DNA of 7,763 nucleotides. Source: Alphaproteobacteria bacterium. Lineage in GTDB: Bacteria; Pseudomonadota; Alphaproteobacteria; M2410. The notes below the pieces were generated by a model that searched no databases, had not been told where the DNA came from, and saw only the letters and a program-made list of their open reading frames with translations. The translations under genes and the position numbers were made by a program. The stretch lies in assembly GCA_021774955.1 (NCBI GenBank), contig JAJFIN010000442.1, positions 1-7,763 on the forward strand, read 5' to 3'. Shown in pieces: positions 6,217 through 7,763 of the stretch (position 1 is the first letter of the stretch; each line of letters starts with the position of its first letter).

Positions 6217-7763
6217 AGATGGGCTCTCCGGACACCACCAATCCGTCACGGCTCGCTGTTCACGAACCTTTGGCCCATGACAGCGCGCAATCCCATGCAT
6301 GCGGCACCGCAATCTATATTGATGATATGCCCGAACCCGCCGCGCTTCTCCACCTAGCGCTCGGCATGAGTGAACGTGCCCATGCAAAAATTGTCTCAAT
6401 GGATCTGGGTGAAGTACAATCCTCGCCTGGCGTCAAACATGTTTTCAGCGCACAAGACATTCCGGGCGCAAATGACGTCAGCCCTATTGCAGGAGACGAC
6501 CCACTTTTTGCCAAAGACCTAGTTGAATATGTCGGGCAATCACTGTTTGTCGTTGCCGCAAATACCCGCGATCAAGCAATCGCTGCCACAAAACAGGCCG
6601 CAATAGAATACGAAAACATAGATCCTCTACTGACAATAGAAGACGCCCACAACACCAAGTCTTACCTCGAACCCGCTCAGATCATGAAACGAGGGAATGC
6701 TGAAACCGCATCAAAAAACGCACAGCACAGGCTAAAAGGTCATCTCGAAATTGGCGGGCAGGATCACTTCTACCTGGAGGGGCAAATATGTCAGGTGATC
6801 CCCCAAGAAAACGATGCCGTTCATGTTTATTCTTCGACGCAAAATCCCAGTGAAGTTCAAGAGATTGTCGCCAGAACCTTGGACATCCCCAATCATTCTG
6901 TAACCGTTGAGGTGCGCCGGATGGGGGGCGCCTTTGGCGGCAAAGAAACGCAACCCGCTTTGCTCGCGGCCGCAGCTGCCTTGGTCGCTGCAAAAACCGG
7001 CCGCCCCACTCGGCTTCGCCTAGACCGCGATGCCGACATGATCATGACCGGCAAACGCCATGACTTTGAGATCAACTATGATGTCGGTTTCGACCAGAAC
7101 GGCATGATCGAAGGAATCGCATTTACCCTCGCCTCACGGTGTGGCTATTCAACCGATCTCTCCGCTTCCATCAATGACCGCGCGATGTTCCACGCTGACA
7201 ACACTTACTTCCTACCGAATGTCCAAATCACCTCACACCGATGCAAAACCCATACGGTTTCAAATACTGCTTTTCGAGGATTTGGGGGTCCGCAAGGCAT
7301 GATGGGCATTGAGCGGGTCATAGACGAGATTGCCCGACACCTAAATAAGGATCCATTGGAAATACGTCAGGTTAATCTGTATGGGGAGAGCCCGCGAAAC
7401 GCCACGCCTTATCACCAAGAGGTTCGCGATTATCAGGCACTTCAGGTAATCCCAGAGTTGGTCGAGAGGTCTGACTACAGAAACCGTCGAGAAGCCATCC
7501 GAAAGTACAACGAAGATCACCAATGGCTGAAGAAAGGTATCGCCTTAACGCCGGTGAAATTCGGTATTTCGTTTACCGCAAAACACCTCAATCAGGCGGG
7601 TGCCTTGGTCCACGTCTACAAAGACGGAAGCATTGCCCTCAACCATGGCGGCACTGAAATGGGCCAAGGCTTGTTCATCAAAGTTGCTCAGGTCGTCGCC
7701 GAGGAACTTCAAATTGACCTGGAGAGAATTCGCAATACGGCAACAGTTACCGACAAGGTTCCC
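6213..7763 (+). CDS. xdhB: Xanthine dehydrogenase large (molybdopterin) subunit, C-terminus cut off by window
   Basis: The catalytic subunit that hydroxylates hypoxanthine to xanthine and xanthine to urate at a molybdenum cofactor. 517 codons are open to the right edge; the family is near 780 residues, so about one third is missing. The small domain (about 28-140) begins ACGTAIYIDDMP. The cofactor domain shows GGQDHFYLEGQ (181-191), GGAFGGKE (238-245), NTAFRGFGGPQG (351-362), KFGISFTAKHLNQAGAL (449-465) and HGGTEMGQGL (478-487). Aligning by eye to bovine enzyme gives Q210 (Gln767), E245 (Glu802), R323 (Arg880), R355 (Arg912), F357 (Phe914), F454 (Phe1009) and T455 (Thr1010). The Glu-Arg pair marks xanthine rather than aldehyde oxidases. 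The final catalytic glutamate lies outside. The ATG overlaps the xdhA stop by four bases, with GGGGAGG (6199-6205) upstream. The maturation factor xdhC is not in view. Confidence 0.97.
   Translation, partial: MKMGSPDTTNPSRLAVHEPLAHDSAQSHACGTAIYIDDMPEPAALLHLALGMSERAHAKIVSMDLGEVQSSPGVKHVFSAQDIPGANDVSPIAGDDPLFAKDLVEYVGQSLFVVAANTRDQAIAATKQAAIEYENIDPLLTIEDAHNTKSYLEPAQIMKRGNAETASKNAQHRLKGHLEIGGQDHFYLEGQICQVIPQENDAVHVYSSTQNPSEVQEIVARTLDIPNHSVTVEVRRMGGAFGGKETQPALLAAAAALVAAKTGRPTRLRLDRDADMIMTGKRHDFEINYDVGFDQNGMIEGIAFTLASRCGYSTDLSASINDRAMFHADNTYFLPNVQITSHRCKTHTVSNTAFRGFGGPQGMMGIERVIDEIARHLNKDPLEIRQVNLYGESPRNATPYHQEVRDYQALQVIPELVERSDYRNRREAIRKYNEDHQWLKKGIALTPVKFGISFTAKHLNQAGALVHVYKDGSIALNHGGTEMGQGLFIKVAQVVAEELQIDLERIRNTATVTDKVP

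Noticed and set aside
5911..6399. Minus-strand open frame of 162 codons across the xdhA/xdhB junction
   Set aside because: Antisense to two strongly supported genes that overlap by ATGA; no family resemblance.
1..7763. Mobile elements, CRISPR arrays, tRNA or rRNA genes
   Set aside because: No terminal inverted repeats, transposase-like frames, regularly spaced repeats or RNA-gene signatures were seen on either strand.

Overview
The window reads as a piece of a Gram-negative chromosome, probably from an alphaproteobacterium of the kind that carries many TonB-dependent receptors (Caulobacterales, Sphingomonadales or Kordiimonadales-like). The reasons are a receptor with a DEIIVTAQRR-type TonB box, a split XdhA/XdhB xanthine dehydrogenase, an AMP nucleosidase and a moderate base composition. 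The lineage is inference; no rRNA or tRNA is present to anchor it.

Layout. Bases 1-149 (minus) are the first 49 codons of a glycerate 2-kinase that runs off the left edge. A divergent control region (150-418) separates it from a 731-residue TonB-dependent receptor (419-2614, plus), which ends in a strong intrinsic terminator. Convergent to the receptor is amn, AMP nucleosidase (2686-4164, minus, GTG start). A second divergent control region (4165-4367) separates amn from a tight plus-strand operon: uraH (5-hydroxyisourate hydrolase, 4368-4724), xdhA (4729-6216) and xdhB (6213 to the right edge, two thirds of the protein present). Spacing inside the operon is 4 bases and then a 4-base ATGA overlap.

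How it fits together. Amn releases adenine from AMP. After deamination (enzyme not in the window) the base becomes hypoxanthine, which XdhAB oxidises to xanthine and urate. A uricase (not in the window) gives 5-hydroxyisourate, the substrate of UraH. Further ureide breakdown yields glyoxylate, which many bacteria return to central metabolism through tartronate semialdehyde and glycerate, so a glycerate kinase at the other end of the locus makes sense. The receptor is a candidate outer-membrane importer for a substrate of this route, but its ligand cannot be read from the sequence.

The most interesting signal is regulatory. The same 12-base palindrome, ATTGT-NN-ACAAT, lies in both divergent control regions (316-327 and 4296-4307). 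Each copy overlaps a predicted promoter element, and the first is flanked by degenerate copies 22 and 11 bases away. This suggests one regulator, perhaps GntR/FCD-like, controlling all four transcription units. No mobile element, CRISPR array, RNA gene or wholly unknown gene system was found; the coding content is otherwise ordinary purine catabolism.
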